Positions 51,804-60,730 of a DNA stretch of 64,000 nucleotides are shown here, piece by piece. Numbering within the stretch: the stretch's first letter is position 1; each line of letters begins with the position of its first letter. The translations under genes and the position numbers were made by a program. The stretch is taken from positions 146,454-210,453 of the forward strand of contig NZ_FNHI01000009.1 of the NCBI RefSeq assembly GCF_900103455.1, read 5' to 3'. The DNA is from Streptomyces wuyuanensis. Its GTDB lineage: Bacteria; Actinomycetota; Actinomycetes; Streptomycetales; Streptomycetaceae. The notes under the pieces are model-generated. The model was not told the origin of the DNA. It did no database searches and was given only the letters and a program-made list of their open reading frames with translations.

Positions 51804-52562
51804 ATGAGTCCGAACCGACGTGCAGCCGAGTCCGGGGTATCCCTGCGGACCCTGGGCATCATCGCCGCGGTGTGCGCCGTCATCGCCACCGTACTGATCG
51901 TGACCCGCGGAGGTGACGAGGACGCCTCGGCCACCCCCGCACCCGCCGGGGTGGCCGCTCCGGGTGGCTACGGCCAGAACGCGGGCGCGGGTTACGGGCA
52001 CTCGTCCGGCGCCGGCCATGCGACGGGAGCGGAGGACGCGGGCTCGGCGGACGACGCGGGAAGCGTTCCGGCCGGGCCGCAGCCGGTGACCGAGGTGGAC
52101 AAGACGTTCCTGGTCAAGGTGCGCCAGGCGGGACTGTGGGAGATCCCGGCGGGCCGGCTGGCGCAGACCAACGCCTCGAGCGAGGCCGTCAAGCGCGCCG
52201 GTCTGCACCTGCTCGACGGGCACAGCAAGCTCGACCAACTGGTCCGTGAGGACGCGAAGATCCTCGGAGTGCCGCTGCCGGAGGAGGCGACGGCCGAACA
52301 GCAGGACTGGGTGAGGCAGTTGGAGAACGCCCGGGGAGCCGAGTTCGACCGCCTCTTCGCCAACGTCCTGCGCTCCTCGCACGGAAAGATCTTCGCCACC
52401 ATCGCCGAGGTGCGGGCGGCTACGCAGAACGACCTGATCCGCCGTCACGCACGCCAGGCCAACCAGACGGTCCTGGACCACATGGAGGTCCTGGAGGACA
52501 CCGGCCTGGTCGACGGCGCCACGCTCGCGGAGGTGGAGAAGTCCGTCGCCCCGCGCCAGTGA
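51804..52562 (+). CDS. DUF4142 exported ferritin-like-fold protein
   Basis: A 252-residue protein. An N-terminal membrane/signal helix (TLGIIAAVCAVIATVLIVTR), a Gly/Ala-rich linker (50-95), then a DUF4142 four-helix domain: FLVKVRQAGLWEIPAGRLAQ, KRAGLHLLDGHSKLDQLVRE, and two later helices ending LEDTGLVDG. The family is extracytoplasmic with a ferritin-like fold; its function is unknown. ATG 51804 follows CCGGGAGAC. Confidence 0.88.
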   Translation: MSPNRRAAESGVSLRTLGIIAAVCAVIATVLIVTRGGDEDASATPAPAGVAAPGGYGQNAGAGYGHSSGAGHATGAEDAGSADDAGSVPAGPQPVTEVDKTFLVKVRQAGLWEIPAGRLAQTNASSEAVKRAGLHLLDGHSKLDQLVREDAKILGVPLPEEATAEQQDWVRQLENARGAEFDRLFANVLRSSHGKIFATIAEVRAATQNDLIRRHARQANQTVLDHMEVLEDTGLVDGATLAEVEKSVAPRQ

Positions 52563-52751
52563 GGGCGGCGCCGCGCGGAGCGGGTCCGCCGAACGGTTCG
52601 CCCGCCCCTGGCGCTCTGATTTGCACTATGCAATGATTCCGCCGAGGAGGGCCCGGCGACGGGCCGGTCCACGTCCGGGAGCTGGGGCGCTGGCACGGTG
52701 CGCAGCTCACCACGGCATACGGCGCGTCGGCGGAAGCCCTCCTCGCCAGAC

Positions 52752-53489
52752 CTACCGGTGCTCGGGGTTCGGGGAGTCGAAGCGGCAGCCCGCGTCCCAC
52801 TCGGTGCGCTGGTTGCCGTGCGCGGGGATACCGCCGGCCCGCTTGAGCAGGGCGGCCACGTGCAGCAGATTCCACGTCATGAACGTGGTGTTGCGATGGG
52901 TGAACTCGTTCTCGGGTCCGCCCGAACCGGGGTCGAGGTACGAGGGACCGGGGCCGGCTTCGCCGATCCAGCCGGCGTCCGCCTGCGGCGGGATGGTGTA
53001 GCCGAGGTGCTGGAGGCTGTAGAGCACGTTCATGGCGCAGTGCTTGATGCCGTCCTCGTTCCCGGTGATCAGGCAGCCGCCGACCCGTCCGTAATAGGCG
53101 TACTGACCCTTGTCGTTGAGCAGGCTGGAGCAGGCGTACAGCCTCTCGATCACCTGCTTCATGACGGAGCTGTTGTCGCCGAGCCAGATGGGGCCGGCGA
53201 GGACGAGGATGTCGGACGCCATCACCCGCTCGTAGAGCGCCGGCCAGGCGTCGGTCTCCCAGCCGTGTTCGGTCATGTCGGGCCACACCCCGGTGGCGAT
53301 GTCGTGGTCGATGGCGCGTACGACCTCGACGCGGACGCCCTGGCTCTCCATCAGGGCGCGGCTCCGGTCGATCAGACCTTGGGTGTTGCTGGTTTCGGGT
53401 GAGCGTTTCAGGGTGCAGTTGACGAAGAGGGAGCGCAGGTCGTCGTATCGAGCGGGCGGCGCGGCGGAGCCGGACGGCTGAGTGGTCAC
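52752..53489 (-). CDS. flavodoxin-fold NAD(P)H-dependent oxidoreductase
   Basis: A 245-residue FMN-reductase-like protein: SLFVNCTLKRSPETSNTQGL (phosphate-binding loop), LVLAGPIWLGDNSSVMKQVI (family signature) and GGCLITGNEDGIKHCAMN. The C-terminal 70 residues form an added Trp/Pro-rich region. GTG 53489 is supported by CAGGAGGA upstream. It likely reduces flavin or quinone-type substrates; no partner is visible. Confidence 0.85.
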   Translation of the reverse strand: MTTQPSGSAAPPARYDDLRSLFVNCTLKRSPETSNTQGLIDRSRALMESQGVRVEVVRAIDHDIATGVWPDMTEHGWETDAWPALYERVMASDILVLAGPIWLGDNSSVMKQVIERLYACSSLLNDKGQYAYYGRVGGCLITGNEDGIKHCAMNVLYSLQHLGYTIPPQADAGWIGEAGPGPSYLDPGSGGPENEFTHRNTTFMTWNLLHVAALLKRAGGIPAHGNQRTEWDAGCRFDSPNPEHR

Positions 53490-53712
53490 GAGGTCCTCCT
53501 GGGGGTCCTCCGCAGTGGCGTTCACCGGGGGTGCGGCGCGTCCATCGTGCGGGCGGGGGGCGATGGCCCGACCGCCGCGGCGCCCCGGCCGGTCCACGAT
53601 CACTCCGACAGCGGACGCGGTCCCGCTCCCCCGGCCGGTCTCGCCGGGATCCGCGTACGCCTTCCCCGGCGCCCGGCCGCTCCCCCGACGGCACTGCGGC
53701 CCCCCGCGGCGC

Positions 53713-54336
53713 TCACTCGACGGACGTGGTCCAGCGCGGGCCCGTCTCCGCCCACGCCCTGTCCCATGCCTCGAGGTTGCGCCGCTGAAGGGCGAGGCCC
53801 GCCAGGCGGTACGCCGCGGCTCCGGACGCCACGACGGCGACCCCGGCGAGCGCCGCCCAGCCCATGCTGCGGCTTCGGATACGGTCGGCCTCGAGCGGCG
53901 GGTCCGTGGGGGTGCCGTCGGCGTCCGCCCAGATGTGGACCGTGCTGTTCGCGGACAGTCCGGGTTCGACGGCGGTTTCCGCCGTGCGGGTGTGTCCCCC
54001 GGAGTCGGTGAAGCGCACCTCGGCCGGGTACAGGGTCTCTCTCGCCTCGGCCGAACCGGGTTCCGGGTGGCGCGGCACATCGTGTACGAGGACGGCGGGG
54101 ACGTGGTGCCGTACCCGCGCCTGGTGGTGGGCGATCCGTTCGTAGTGGCGGTGGGCGGTTTCACCGGCCGCGCACATGGCCGCGGGGGCGGCCGCGGCTA
54201 CCGCCACCAGCAGGAACAGGCCGATCCATCCCTGCAGCCGGTCGGCAGGGCGGAGCAGCGGGTTGCGCCGCCATCGCCACAGCGGCAGTCGCGGGCTCTC
54301 AGGAGGTGGCTGGGCCTGGGGGATGCTGCTGGTCAC
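53713..54336 (-). CDS. Rv1733c-like two-helix membrane protein
   Basis: A 207-residue protein. WRWRRNPLLRPADRLQGWIG leads into the first membrane helix, an external domain of about 90 residues follows (TRTAETAVEPGLSANSTVHI, then WADADG), and a second helix (AALAGVAVVASGAAAYRLAG) returns to the cytoplasm. This is the actinobacterial Rv1733c family, dormancy-associated in mycobacteria; its role is unknown. GTG 54336 is preceded by three AAGGAGAGA copies within 60 bp. Confidence 0.83.
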   Translation of the reverse strand: MTSSIPQAQPPPESPRLPLWRWRRNPLLRPADRLQGWIGLFLLVAVAAAAPAAMCAAGETAHRHYERIAHHQARVRHHVPAVLVHDVPRHPEPGSAEARETLYPAEVRFTDSGGHTRTAETAVEPGLSANSTVHIWADADGTPTDPPLEADRIRSRSMGWAALAGVAVVASGAAAYRLAGLALQRRNLEAWDRAWAETGPRWTTSVE

Positions 54337-54344
54337 GGGTCTCT

Positions 54345-54393
54345 CCTTCCGGTCTCTCCTTGCGGCGCCGGCGATCTCTCCTTGCGGCGCCGG
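54345..54393 (-). repeat. direct repeats carrying multiple ribosome-binding-site-like motifs
   Basis: The 19-mer TCTCTCCTTGCGGCGCCGG occurs at 54353-54371 and 54375-54393; a third TCTCCTTCC lies at 54342. On the minus strand these read as AAGGAGAGA repeated just upstream of GTG 54336. Confidence 0.7.
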
Positions 54394-54595
54394 GTGCCCG
54401 CCGCAGGCTCCGCGCGCCGGGCACGGGGCACCGGGCCCACGGCAGCGCGGCACTGCCGCGGCCCGGAGCGGACCGTGGGGACGGCCCGCGGGGACCTCCG
54501 GAGCCGGGTGCCGTGGCGATCGCGAGTGCCCGCAGGCGCCGGCGGTGCGGAGCCGGCCCGGCGCCCGCTGCGCCGGCATCCTGGGTGGGCCCCCG

Positions 54596-55411
54596 TCAGC
54601 CGGGGAAGCGCGAATCGGGCCGGCGGCCGCCGAACGCGGGGTGAGCGTGCGCGGCTTCGAGGAATCCGGCGGCGCCGCGCACGGCAGCCGTGTGCGGCGC
54701 GGGCACCGCACGGACCGGCGCGTGCAGCTGCCCGGTGAGGTGGTGGACGATCTCCGGGCGCAGTGCGCCCCCGCCCGCGAGGAGCAGGCCGCCCCGGAGG
54801 GCGTCGAGGGTGAGCGACGTACGGTCCTGCCTCAGCATCGCCGCGACCATGTCGACCACCGCGCCCGTGATCCGGTCGGCCGTGGTGGTGCCGTCCAGGT
54901 CGCCGGTGCCGAGGCCCGTGCGGCGCGCATCGAGGACGGCGCCGTCCGACAGGAGCACCACCTCGGTGACCTGGGCGCCGATGTCCACCACCAGCTGGGG
55001 CCGGAAGAGGTCCACGCCCGCGGCCAGCGCGATGGCCCGCGCGCCGGGAAGGGTCAGCACGGTGCGCGGCCGCAGGACCTCGACCGCCGTCAGGGCCTCC
55101 TCCCTGAAGGCGACGCCGTCCAGCACGGGTGCGGTCACGACGACCAGCGGGCGGCCGAAGCGCGGCAGGCGATTGCCGAGGAGACGTTCGAGCATCCGGG
55201 CCGTTCCCGGGGTGTCGACGATCGTGCCGCGGCGGATCGGGTGGATGGCGCCGGGGAAGGTGACGGTCGGCACGTCGAGGACCATCCCGCGGCCGGCGAT
55301 CCAGGCGCGGGTGCGGGCACTGCCCAGGTCGAGGGCGATGCCGGAGCACCGCCGGCAGCGGGGCCACGGCCGGTGACCGGACGGCGCGAGGCGGCGAGGG
55401 ACCGTGGTCAT
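54596..55411 (-). CDS. MreB/FtsA-like actin-fold ATPase, divergent
   Basis: A 271-residue actin-superfamily protein. Phosphate-1 loop GIALDLGSARTRAW, phosphate-2 loop LVVDIGAQVTEVVLL and adenosine loop GGLLLAGGGALRPE are present. It is about 75 residues shorter than MreB and its sequence is poorly conserved elsewhere, so it may not form filaments. ATG 55411 overlaps the stop of the DksA-type gene (ATGA) and follows GAGGGAGG. Streptomyces carry several such MreB-like genes besides mreB itself. Confidence 0.82.
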   Translation of the reverse strand: MTTVPRRLAPSGHRPWPRCRRCSGIALDLGSARTRAWIAGRGMVLDVPTVTFPGAIHPIRRGTIVDTPGTARMLERLLGNRLPRFGRPLVVVTAPVLDGVAFREEALTAVEVLRPRTVLTLPGARAIALAAGVDLFRPQLVVDIGAQVTEVVLLSDGAVLDARRTGLGTGDLDGTTTADRITGAVVDMVAAMLRQDRTSLTLDALRGGLLLAGGGALRPEIVHHLTGQLHAPVRAVPAPHTAAVRGAAGFLEAAHAHPAFGGRRPDSRFPG

Positions 55412-55821
55412 TGCCCGGCCTCCCTCACCTGCTGGCAGCGTGAGCAGTACCGCGCCTGCGGAACGATCAGCAGGCGCTCGCGCGCGATGGGCCGCCGGCA
55501 CAGATGGCAGGCGCCGTAGCGGCCCTCGTCCATGCGCCGCAGGGCGGCTTCGACGTCGGCGAGGACCATGCGCGCGGAGGCGGCCACCTTGACGCGTACC
55601 TCCAGTTGCGACGGAGCCTGCTGGGCGAGCAGGTCGTCCGCACGGGACGGGGCGGACGACCCGATCTGCCGCAACTGCTCCTGGCGGAACAGGTACTGCT
55701 CGTGCAGGTTCTCGCGGAGCGCTACGAGGTCCCCGGCCTCGAGGACCGGGTTCTGCGCCGCGGTGGTCGGGGCGCGAGCCGGGACGACCGTGTCGTGGTC
55801 GCCGATGGTCTGGTGGTGCAC
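55408..55821 (-). CDS. TraR/DksA-type zinc-finger protein
   Basis: A 137-residue protein. A helical N-terminal part (LEAGDLVALRENLHEQYLFR) and a coiled hairpin precede a four-Cys zinc finger (CHLC...YCSRC). DksA relatives enter the secondary channel of RNA polymerase; the acidic hairpin tip of true DksA (D-x-x-D-x-A) is not evident here. GTG 55821 start. Translationally coupled to the MreB-like gene downstream. Confidence 0.85.
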   Translation of the reverse strand: MHHQTIGDHDTVVPARAPTTAAQNPVLEAGDLVALRENLHEQYLFRQEQLRQIGSSAPSRADDLLAQQAPSQLEVRVKVAASARMVLADVEAALRRMDEGRYGACHLCRRPIARERLLIVPQARYCSRCQQVREAGQ

Positions 55822-55926
55822 CGGGTCACCCCTTGGGGAGGCAGGGCGGGAGAGGGTTCGGGGCCGTGCGGGACCGGCGTCTCGGACGGGACCGGGACGA
55901 CCGGCGGCCGGATCGGCGGCGCGCCG

Positions 55927-56253
55927 TCACATGGCGCGGCGCTGGCACGCGACGCAGTGGCGCGTGTACGGAAGGATCTCGAGGCGTTCCGCCGGGATCG
56001 TCGTGGAACAGGCGAGGCAGCTTCCGTACGTGCCGTTCCCGACGCGTGCCAGGGCCTCGTCGATCTCCGTGAGCGCCCGCCGGATGGCGTCCTTCTGCGA
56101 GGACATCAGGTGGTCGTCGGGGGTGTGGGCGGTGTCGCCGATCGCCTGCAGCTGGGTCAGTCGCGTGTTGCGGGCGTGCTCGAGGCGCTGGCGTGCCTCG
56201 TGGGCGGTCAGACGCTCCGGCTGGGGCTCGGTCCGGGGGGTGTCGAGCGGCAT
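55927..56253 (-). CDS. TraR/DksA-type zinc-finger protein
   Basis: A 108-residue protein: ARQRLEHARNTRLTQLQAIG, EIDEALARVGNGTYGSCLAC and PYTRHCVACQ form a helical arm and a C-x2-C...C-x2-C finger. A paralogue of the adjacent gene at 55408. ATG 56253 follows GAGAGGAC. First gene of the DksA-DksA-MreB-like run. Confidence 0.85.
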   Translation of the reverse strand: MPLDTPRTEPQPERLTAHEARQRLEHARNTRLTQLQAIGDTAHTPDDHLMSSQKDAIRRALTEIDEALARVGNGTYGSCLACSTTIPAERLEILPYTRHCVACQRRAM

Positions 56254-56678
56254 GGGGAGTCCTCTCTGGGGCTGTGACGGCATACGGGCTGCCGGCGGAG
56301 TCACCGCGGCATTCCGGCGCGTACCTTGCTGACCTGGCACGATGCACTGGACTGGGGTGTCTCCACCATGGCCGGTTTCCCGCGCGGGGCCTATCGGGCG
56401 CAGTACCCATCTCTGCGGGGTCCGAGGATGCATGCCGAGTTCTGCGGGCCCGGGGAGCCGTCGGGACGGGCACCCGTCGGCCCGAGGCTCCCCTCGGAAA
56501 CGAGGCGCCACCGGGCCCCGCATGGGTACGGCGCCCGGCCGGAAATGGGGGTGGGAGCCCATCGACTCGCGCACCGGAGCGGGGCAGGCTGGCGGGCGGC
56601 CCACTCCGACCGGGGCCACCGCTCCATGCCGGGCCGCGGTGACCGACAGTGGAGGGGGAACCCGTACGAGAGAAGGGC
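56254..56678. other. 425-bp divergent intergenic region
   Basis: Between the DksA-type gene and the histidine kinase gene. No supported gene, RNA or strong dyad seen. Confidence 0.4.
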
Positions 56679-57641
56679 GTGACTCCGGTGTCCCTGTACT
56701 GGCGGATCTTCGGCCTCAACGCCGTGGTGCTGGGAGCGGCCACGGCACTGTTGCTGTGGGCTCCGGTGACCGTTTCGGTGCCGGTGCTCCTGACCGAGGC
56801 GGTCATCCTGGTGGGCGGGCTGGCGGTGATGCTGGTCGCGAACGCGGCGCTGCTGCGGGTCGGCCTTGCGCCGCTGGGCCGGCTCACCCGCCTGATGACC
56901 ACGGTCGACCTGCTGCGCCCCGGCCAGCGGCTGCCCGTCCAGGGGCGCGGTGAGGTGGCCGATCTGATCAGCGCCTTCAACGCCATGCTGGAGCGTCTGG
57001 AGGGCGAGCGTGCGTCCAGCAGCGCCCGCGCCCTGCTCGCGCAGGAGTCGGAGCGGCGCCGGATCGCCCAGGAGCTCCACGACGAGGTGGGCCAGAGCAT
57101 GACCGCGATCCTGCTGGCGCTGAAGCAGGCGGCGGACGACGCGTCCGAGCCGCTGCGCGGCGAACTGCAGCTGGTGCAGGAGATCACCCGCGAGAGCCTG
57201 GACGAGGTCCGCCGTCTGGTGCGCCGGCTGCGACCGGGGGTGCTGGACGACCTCGGCCTGGTCAGCGCGCTCACCTCGCTCACCGGCGAGTTCGCCGCCC
57301 ACTCGGGGCTGCGCGTGTCCCGCAGCTTCGACTCCGACCTGCCGGAGCTGGACCACGAGACGGAACTCGTCCTCTACCGCGTCACTCAGGAGAGCCTGAC
57401 GAACGCCGCCCGCCACGCGGAGGCCCGGCGCGTCGACGTCAGCCTGCGCCGCGCCGGAGACACAGTGGTCCTCGACGTCAGCGACGACGGCAGGGGCATC
57501 GGCCCGGCCCCCGAGGGTGCCGGGATGCGCGGCATGCGTGAACGCGCCCTGCTCATCGGGGCGGAGCTGGACGTCGTCCCCGCGGCGCGGTCCGGCACCC
57601 GGGTCCGGCTGACGCTTCCCGGGCGGGGAGAGGAGCCTTGA
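56679..57641 (+). CDS. NarL-type sensor histidine kinase
   Basis: About 320 residues. Two membrane helices (IFGLNAVVLGAATALLLWAP, LLTEAVILVGGLAVMLVANA) with almost no external loop, then HAMP (LGRLTRLMTTVDLLRPGQRL). A HisKA_3 dimerisation domain carries ERRRIAQELHDEVGQ, with the phospho-His, and an HATPase domain follows (TQESLTNAARHAEA, DDGRGIG, GMRGMRERA). The start is uncertain among GTG 56649, 56679 and 56688; AGAAGGG at 56670-56676 fits the last two. Its cognate regulator follows after 2 bp. Confidence 0.9.
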   Translation: MTPVSLYWRIFGLNAVVLGAATALLLWAPVTVSVPVLLTEAVILVGGLAVMLVANAALLRVGLAPLGRLTRLMTTVDLLRPGQRLPVQGRGEVADLISAFNAMLERLEGERASSSARALLAQESERRRIAQELHDEVGQSMTAILLALKQAADDASEPLRGELQLVQEITRESLDEVRRLVRRLRPGVLDDLGLVSALTSLTGEFAAHSGLRVSRSFDSDLPELDHETELVLYRVTQESLTNAARHAEARRVDVSLRRAGDTVVLDVSDDGRGIGPAPEGAGMRGMRERALLIGAELDVVPAARSGTRVRLTLPGRGEEP

Positions 57642-57643
57642 CC

Positions 57644-58303
57644 ATGTCCGCAGCAGGACCGATCCGTATCCTCCTCGCCGACGACCACGCACTGGTGCGC
57701 CGCGGGGTACGGCTCATTCTCGACCGGGAACCGGACCTGGAGGTCGTCGCCGAGGCCGGCGACGGTGCGGAGGCCGTCGACATGGCACGCAGCCACGAAG
57801 TCGACCTCGCCGTCCTGGACATCGCCATGCCCCGCCTGACCGGTCTGCAGGCCGCGCGCGAACTGGCGTCGCTCAGGCCGGGCCTCCGCGTGCTGATGCT
57901 GACCATGCACGACAACGAGCAGTACTTCTTCCAGGCGCTGAAGGCCGGCGCCAGCGGGTACGTCCTGAAGTCCGTGGCCGACCGCGATCTGGTCGCCGCC
58001 TGCCGGGCGGCGATGAACGACGAGCCCTTCCTCTACCCCGGCGCGGTCAGCGCCCTCATCCGCCACTACCTCGACCGGGTGCGCTCCGGCGACGAGACCC
58101 CCGACCAGATCCTCACTCCCCGCGAGGAGGAGGTGCTGAAGCTGGTCGCCGAAGGACATTCCTCGAAGGAGATCGCCGTCCTCCTCTCCATCAGCATCAA
58201 GACGGTCCAGCGTCACCGGGCGAACCTCCTCCAGAAGCTGGGCCTGCGGGACCGTACGGAACTCACCCGCTACGCGATCCGCGCCGGTCTGATCGAACCG
58301 TGA
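57644..58303 (+). CDS. NarL/LuxR-type response regulator
   Basis: A 219-residue regulator. Receiver domain with RILLADDHALVRRGVRLILD, phospho-Asp in DLAVLDIAMPRLTG and the switch Lys in GYVLKSVAD. The LuxR-type HTH is LTPREEEVLKLVAEGHSSKE with IAVLLSISIKTVQRHRANLL. ATG 57644 follows GGGGAGAGGAG, which lies in the end of the kinase gene. Operon partner of the kinase. Confidence 0.94.
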   Translation: MSAAGPIRILLADDHALVRRGVRLILDREPDLEVVAEAGDGAEAVDMARSHEVDLAVLDIAMPRLTGLQAARELASLRPGLRVLMLTMHDNEQYFFQALKAGASGYVLKSVADRDLVAACRAAMNDEPFLYPGAVSALIRHYLDRVRSGDETPDQILTPREEEVLKLVAEGHSSKEIAVLLSISIKTVQRHRANLLQKLGLRDRTELTRYAIRAGLIEP

Positions 58304-58486
58304 GCCCGCCGGGAGGCGGGGAGCGGTCGACGGCCGCGACGCGGTGCGCGCGTCGCGTCGGTCTGTCCTCCGTCGACGACCGACGCGACGCACGACCCGA
58401 CGACCGACACGGAGGCCGACACGTCAGCCGCCGCACGGCCCGGTTCGAGGGCCGACGCGGCCGACGCCGCCAACGCCGCCAACGCG

Positions 58487-58920
58487 ATGACGAGCGAGGC
58501 ATCTTCGGCGCTGAAGCCGTATCTGCCCGGCAGGCCCGGAGCGCGCGCGACCGGCTCGTGGCCGCCGTACTCTCCGGCGAGAAGGTGTCCACGACCGGGC
58601 TGTTCGCCGAGTACGAGGCGGAGCGCGAGGACCTGCCGGGCCCCGGGGAGCGCCACGCCCTGATCGACTCCGTGGGCCGCGCGACGGCCGAGCCGGAGGT
58701 AACGGAGGTACGAGTGCTGCCGCTGGGCGAGGTCGACTCGGAGCACGCGCTCGACGAGGGCGAGGGCCACCGGTCGGTGGCCGAATGGCGCGTGGCCCAC
58801 GAACGCTTCCGGCACGGCCCGCAGATGCGCGAGGCGCTGGGCGACCCCGGCTTCACCGTCCGACGCGCCCCAGTGGTGGCCGAGCGCTTCCGGGTGCTGC
58901 GACGCCCGGACCAGGTCTGA
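58487..58920 (+). pseudogene. ASCH-domain gene with a frameshift near its start
   Basis: From about 58545 the frame encodes a good ASCH (PUA-like) domain: RDRLVAAVLSGEKVSTTGLF, EYEAEREDLPGPGERHALID, LPLGEVDSEHALDEGEGHRS and VAEWRVAHERF. The N-terminal part (ATG 58487, MTSEASSALKPYLPGRPGA) lies in another frame. The two join across the GCGCGCGC run at 58541-58548. The fault is a slippage mutation or a sequencing error. ASCH proteins bind RNA or modified nucleosides. The gene follows the two-component operon. Confidence 0.7.
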
Positions 58921-58965
58921 AGCGGGTTTCCGGCGCCGTCGGCGAGCACGCGAACGGGAGGCGGC

Positions 58966-59415
58966 TCACACGTCGCCGCGCCATGCGCCGGTCTCCGTGC
59001 CGCGGGACTCGATGAAGCGCTTGAAGCGCTCCAGGTCTCCGGTGACCTGACGCCTGACGAAGCCGAGTTTGTCCCCGACCGTCTCGGCGACTCCCTGCGG
59101 ATCGAAGTCCATCTGCAACATGATCTTGGTCCTGGTGCCGGACAGTCGGTGGAACGTCACCACTCCGGCCAGCCGTTCGCCTTCGACGGTCGTCCAGGCC
59201 ACGCGCTCGTCCGGGATCTGCTCGGTGATCTTCGCGTCGAACTGCCGCTGGACGCCGTCGACGGAAGTGGTCCAGTGGGTCAGGGTGTCGGAGAGCTGGT
59301 CGATCCGCTCCACACCGTCCATGAACTCCGGGAACGTCTCGAACTGCGTCCACTGGTTGTACGCCGTGCGCACCGGGACGTCGACCTCGACGGACTCCTC
59401 GACCTGCGACATCAT
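58966..59415 (-). CDS. SRPBCC family protein
   Basis: A 149-residue START-like domain: SVEVDVPVRTAYNQWTQFET, FPEFMDGVERI, IPDERVAWTTVEGERLAGVV and the long C-terminal helix DLERFKRFIESRGTETGAW. Related in pattern to the SRPBCC domain of 154-1119. Two adjacent ATGs (59415, 59412) follow GAGAGGAG. Probably binds a hydrophobic ligand; substrate unknown. Converges on the ASCH remnant. Confidence 0.88.
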   Translation of the reverse strand: MMSQVEESVEVDVPVRTAYNQWTQFETFPEFMDGVERIDQLSDTLTHWTTSVDGVQRQFDAKITEQIPDERVAWTTVEGERLAGVVTFHRLSGTRTKIMLQMDFDPQGVAETVGDKLGFVRRQVTGDLERFKRFIESRGTETGAWRGDV

Positions 59416-59546
59416 CGTCTCCTCTCGTCGTGCCGGCCCGCGTGGACCGGTGGGGGCGGCCCGCCCCTCGACCGCGCGTGTACCCGGCGAAGCCCGATTG
59501 ACGACCTCGAAGGGCTGCCGGACGACGGGCTTCCGTCGCTCGCGCG

Positions 59547-60545
59547 TCAGCGGTGCCTGACGCCCGGCTCCGCTCCCGGGGCGAGCGTCGGTTCCGTCAC
59601 CGGGGCGTCGCCGAGCGCCTCGTCGACGGCCCTCAGAACGTCGTCCGAGAGCGTGACGCCGGTGGCGGCCGCGTTGCTGTGGACCTGCTCGGGGCGGGAG
59701 GCCCCGGTGATGGCCGAGGCGACCTCGGTGCGGCGCAGCACCCAGGCGAGTGCCAGGGTCGCCAGGCTCATCCCCGCCCCCTCGGCGACGGGGACGAGGC
59801 GCTGGACCGCTTCGAGCGCGGCGTCGCCGTAGACGAGGTCCCGGGAGACCGCCATGGCGTCGCCGGCGAAGCGGCTCCCCTCGGGAACGGGCCGGCCCGG
59901 CAGGTACTTGCCCGTCAGAACGCCCTGCGCCAGCGGGGACCAGACGATCTGAGAGATGTCGTGGGCGGCGCACAGCCCGAAGACCTCGGCCTCGGGGGCC
60001 TGCCACAGCATGGAGTACTGCGGCTGCGAGGACGCGAACAGCCCGGGCCCCGCGACGTCGATCGCGGCCCGGATCTGTTCGGGGGTCCACTCGCTGAAGC
60101 CGAGGTACCTGGCCTTTCCCTGGTCGACGACCTTCCGGAGGGCCTCGACGGTGTCTTCGACCGGCACCGTGGGGTCGAACCGGTGGGCCTGGTAGAGGTC
60201 CACGTGGTCGGTCCTGAGGCGGGTGAGGGAGGCGTCGATCTGCTTGGCGATCTGCGCGGGCGACAGGCCCTGGTCGGCCGGGTCGTCGGACATCCGGCCC
60301 CAGACCTTGGTGGCGAGGACGTACGAGTCGCGCGGGTGGGCCGACAGGATCTCGCCCCACGCCGTCTCGGCCGCACCGCGTCCGTAGACGTTCGCGGTGT
60401 CGAAGAAGTTGATGCCCGCGTCGAACGCCGCCTCGGTGCAGGCGCGGGCCGTGTCCGCCGCCACGCCTCCGGAGTACGTGAGCCAGGACCCCAGCGAGAT
60501 CTCCGAGACTTCGAGGTCCGAGCTGCCGAGGGTGCGGTACCGCAT
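59547..60545 (-). CDS. aldo/keto reductase (Kv-beta-like)
   Basis: A 332-residue NADPH-dependent TIM-barrel oxidoreductase. RTLGSSDLEVSEISLGSWLT, then catalytic Asp/Tyr in FFDTANVYGRG, Lys in VLATKVWG and His in LYQAHRFDP form the AKR tetrad. IVWSPLAQGVLTGKYLPG and TGASRPEQVHSNAAA bind NADPH. The pattern is that of the voltage-gated K+ channel beta-subunit/YghZ-type group. ATG 60545 follows GAGAGGAA. Substrates are various aldehydes and ketones. Confidence 0.92.
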   Translation of the reverse strand: MRYRTLGSSDLEVSEISLGSWLTYSGGVAADTARACTEAAFDAGINFFDTANVYGRGAAETAWGEILSAHPRDSYVLATKVWGRMSDDPADQGLSPAQIAKQIDASLTRLRTDHVDLYQAHRFDPTVPVEDTVEALRKVVDQGKARYLGFSEWTPEQIRAAIDVAGPGLFASSQPQYSMLWQAPEAEVFGLCAAHDISQIVWSPLAQGVLTGKYLPGRPVPEGSRFAGDAMAVSRDLVYGDAALEAVQRLVPVAEGAGMSLATLALAWVLRRTEVASAITGASRPEQVHSNAAATGVTLSDDVLRAVDEALGDAPVTEPTLAPGAEPGVRHR

Positions 60546-60690
60546 GGGTGTTCCTCTCGTGCGGGTACGGGTGCGGGAAGCCGGGCGCCGTCCGACGTCC
60601 GGGGCGACGCGGCACCACCGTACTGATGCCCGGCGAGAACCGTCGGCTCTCGCGCCGTTCGCGTCCCGCGACGAAGCAAACCCGAAGCAG

Positions 60691-60730
60691 AGCGGTCCGG
60701 AGCCGAGCGGTCCGGGGTGCAGCGGTCCGG
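60691..60730. repeat. three AGCGGTCCGG repeats at 15-bp intervals
   Basis: AGCGGTCCGG occurs at 60691-60700, 60706-60715 and 60721-60730 in the 337-bp region between the divergent aldo/keto reductase and LuxR-type genes. Regular spacing suggests iterated protein binding, though local duplication is also possible. The rest of the gap shows only a GATAAC -10-like sequence near 60799. Confidence 0.65.

Noticed and set aside
58300..58920. Single intact ASCH protein from GTG 58300 overlapping the regulator stop
   Set aside because: The first 80 codons give an Arg-rich, out-of-frame-like sequence, while another frame gives a sensible N-terminus; a frameshifted gene fits better, though GTGA coupling remains possible.
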